Below, piece by piece: positions 63,026 through 64,000 of a stretch of DNA of 64,000 nucleotides. How positions within the stretch are numbered: position 1 is the stretch's first letter; the number at the start of each line of letters is the position of its first letter. The position numbers and the translations under genes are program-made. Source of the stretch: Gemmatimonas sp. (lineage in GTDB: Bacteria > Gemmatimonadota > Gemmatimonadetes > Gemmatimonadales > Gemmatimonadaceae); contig NZ_JANPLK010000084.1 of the NCBI RefSeq assembly GCF_031426495.1, forward strand, positions 62,001 through 126,000, read 5' to 3'. A model generated the notes under the pieces. It made no database searches and was not told where the DNA came from. It was given only the letters and a program-made list of their open reading frames with translations.

Positions 63026-64000
63026 GCCGGCGCAAGGCCTTCGCGATGGCGGCGTACCGGGGGATCGGTCGCTGAGTACGCGCGCGCCGTCGTCGACGCT
63101 CACCCGGTTCAGCGCACTCGCGTTGGCCGATGTCGCGTCGCGCGGCCTCGCCTTTCTGGGCACGTTGCTGATCGTACGCGCCTTCGCAGACGAAGCGTTC
63201 GGCCAGATCGGCGTGGCGACGACGGTGGTCACCTACGCGCTGCAAGCGAGTACGTGCGGGCTCGATGTGTTCGCGGTCCGTCACGGGGCGCGATATCCCG
63301 ACCGGATCGGCGCGACGGCGAGCTCCGTGATGGCGATGCGTGGTGCCTTGGGGTTGGCGGCGTACACGGTCCTTCTGGTGGTGTGCTGGGCGCTGCCGGC
63401 GCTGCGTCCGATCCTGCCGTTGGTGGCACTGTTCGGTCTGACGGTCTTCACCGGTGCGCTGTCGCTCACGTGGGTGCCGCAGGCGCTGCAACAGACCCGC
63501 GTGTTGGCCGCAGCGAATCTTTCCATCGGTGTGCTGTACTTCCTGGGCGTGTTGCTTATCACGCGGACAGGCGGGCCGCTGTGGAGCATTCCGATGGCAC
63601 AGGTGGCAGCCGAAGCGCTGGTGGCGGTGGGACTCTTCCGGTGGCTGCGGGGGCGTGCCGAGCGACTGACGGCGCCATGGCCGGTGGCGGAGTGGGGGCG
63701 TGTGCTGCGCGAGTCGGCGCCGATCGGCGCGTCGTGGCTGTTGCGCACCATCGCGCTGGGCTCCGATCTCGTGCTCTTGCGCCTGCTGCTGGTCGGTGAC
63801 GCTCAGATCGGCTGGTACAACGGCGCCTGGCGCCTGTTTGGGCTGATGATGGGACTAAGCGCCGTGTACTTCACCATTCTCTTTCCGCGCCTCTCGCAAC
63901 GGGCGGCCGAATCGCCGGCCGCGTTCCGCGCGGAAGCGCTCGGATCGCTGGCCCGCGTGATGCCGCTGGCGCTGGCGGGAGCGGTTGGCGTGGCGGTATT
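63006..64000 (+). CDS. Polysaccharide flippase-like membrane protein (partial)
   Basis: Open to the window end with no stop, so C-terminal part is missing. Start is uncertain: GTG 63006 overlaps the deacetylase by 20 bp; a CTG at 63072 would couple to the stop of an 18-codon ORF (63022-63075). The conserved part begins LTRFSALALADVASRGLAFLGTLLIVRAFADEAFGQIGVATTVVTYALQ, with repeated helical pairs typical of Wzx/MOP-superfamily exporters. LRESAPIGASWLLRTIALGSDLVLLRLLLVGDAQIGWYNGAWRLF is the second repeat start. Should flip the lipid-linked glycan made by neighbouring enzymes to the periplasm. Confidence 0.8.
   Translation, partial: MPRGPGEPAQGLRDGGVPGDRSLSTRAPSSTLTRFSALALADVASRGLAFLGTLLIVRAFADEAFGQIGVATTVVTYALQASTCGLDVFAVRHGARYPDRIGATASSVMAMRGALGLAAYTVLLVVCWALPALRPILPLVALFGLTVFTGALSLTWVPQALQQTRVLAAANLSIGVLYFLGVLLITRTGGPLWSIPMAQVAAEALVAVGLFRWLRGRAERLTAPWPVAEWGRVLRESAPIGASWLLRTIALGSDLVLLRLLLVGDAQIGWYNGAWRLFGLMMGLSAVYFTILFPRLSQRAAESPAAFRAEALGSLARVMPLALAGAVGVAV

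Overview
The window is a GC-rich, gene-dense stretch of a Gram-negative chromosome. It encodes TonB-dependent and DUF481 outer-membrane proteins, many lipoproteins, Tat-exported redox enzymes, a complete proton-translocating NADH dehydrogenase, ECF sigma factor/Ser-Thr kinase pairs and large TPR kinases. Together with a cyanobacterial-type light-dependent protochlorophyllide reductase homologue, this style fits Gemmatimonadota (a Gemmatimonas-like, possibly phototrophic, aerobe). That assignment is inference from gene content; no rRNA, tRNA or marker phylogeny is available here. No tRNA, rRNA, CRISPR array, IS element or integrase was seen.

Region 1 (1-6.1 kb, all minus strand): a metal-flavoured locus. 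In transcription order it holds a small His/Met/Cys-rich membrane-anchored protein, a TonB-dependent receptor, a TlpA-like thiol-disulfide lipoprotein, a BNR-repeat protein with a Cys-x-Cys-Cys site, and a cytochrome c/PHM-type copper monooxygenase that runs off the left edge. I read it as a candidate copper acquisition and use system.

Region 2 (6.2-17.6 kb, mostly plus): a lone AAA ATPase; a SoxC/SoxD-like sulfite or sulfane dehydrogenase pair coupled to an unusual NRAMP-family transporter; a DUF481 outer-membrane protein; cysteine synthase CysM; a GSDH-family sugar dehydrogenase (minus); an ABM monooxygenase; a DUF4440-like protein; a MetX-like hydrolase; a Ser/Thr kinase; and a CxxCH protein of unknown family. 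Sulfite oxidation next to cysteine synthesis suggests sulfur housekeeping.

Region 3 (17.6-30 kb): a DUF4159 protein and the LPOR homologue (minus); a PLC-like phosphodiesterase; a Tat-exported FMN dehydrogenase that carries a heme c motif; a DUF5916 outer-membrane protein; an ECF sigma factor with a TPR-Ser/Thr kinase; an Ig-like lipoprotein; and a nitroreductase between two strong hairpin terminators.

Region 4 (30.1-45.5 kb, minus): a complete 14-gene nuoA-N operon for complex I, with most genes coupled by ATGA/GTGA/TTGA overlaps, preceded by a PAS-PAS hybrid histidine kinase.

Region 5 (45.6-48.7 kb, minus): a copper export operon, copZ - cupredoxin - copA, behind a promoter with a G-rich spacer. 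A 33-bp inverted repeat follows, then an FG-GAP protein, DUF1801, an ECF sigma factor with a SnoaL-like tail, and a VOC protein.

Region 6 (52.0-64 kb, plus): an exopolysaccharide cluster. It holds a UDP-glucuronate decarboxylase, GT2, a GT-C-like membrane transferase, two Gfo/Idh/MocA oxidoreductases, two paralogous membrane GT2s, a 37-codon remnant of a third GT2, two GT4s, a polysaccharide deacetylase and a flippase cut by the window end. Start/stop overlaps link several of these genes, notably UXS-GT2 and the run from the second membrane GT2 to the deacetylase. The cluster probably makes a pentose-containing secreted or surface glycan.
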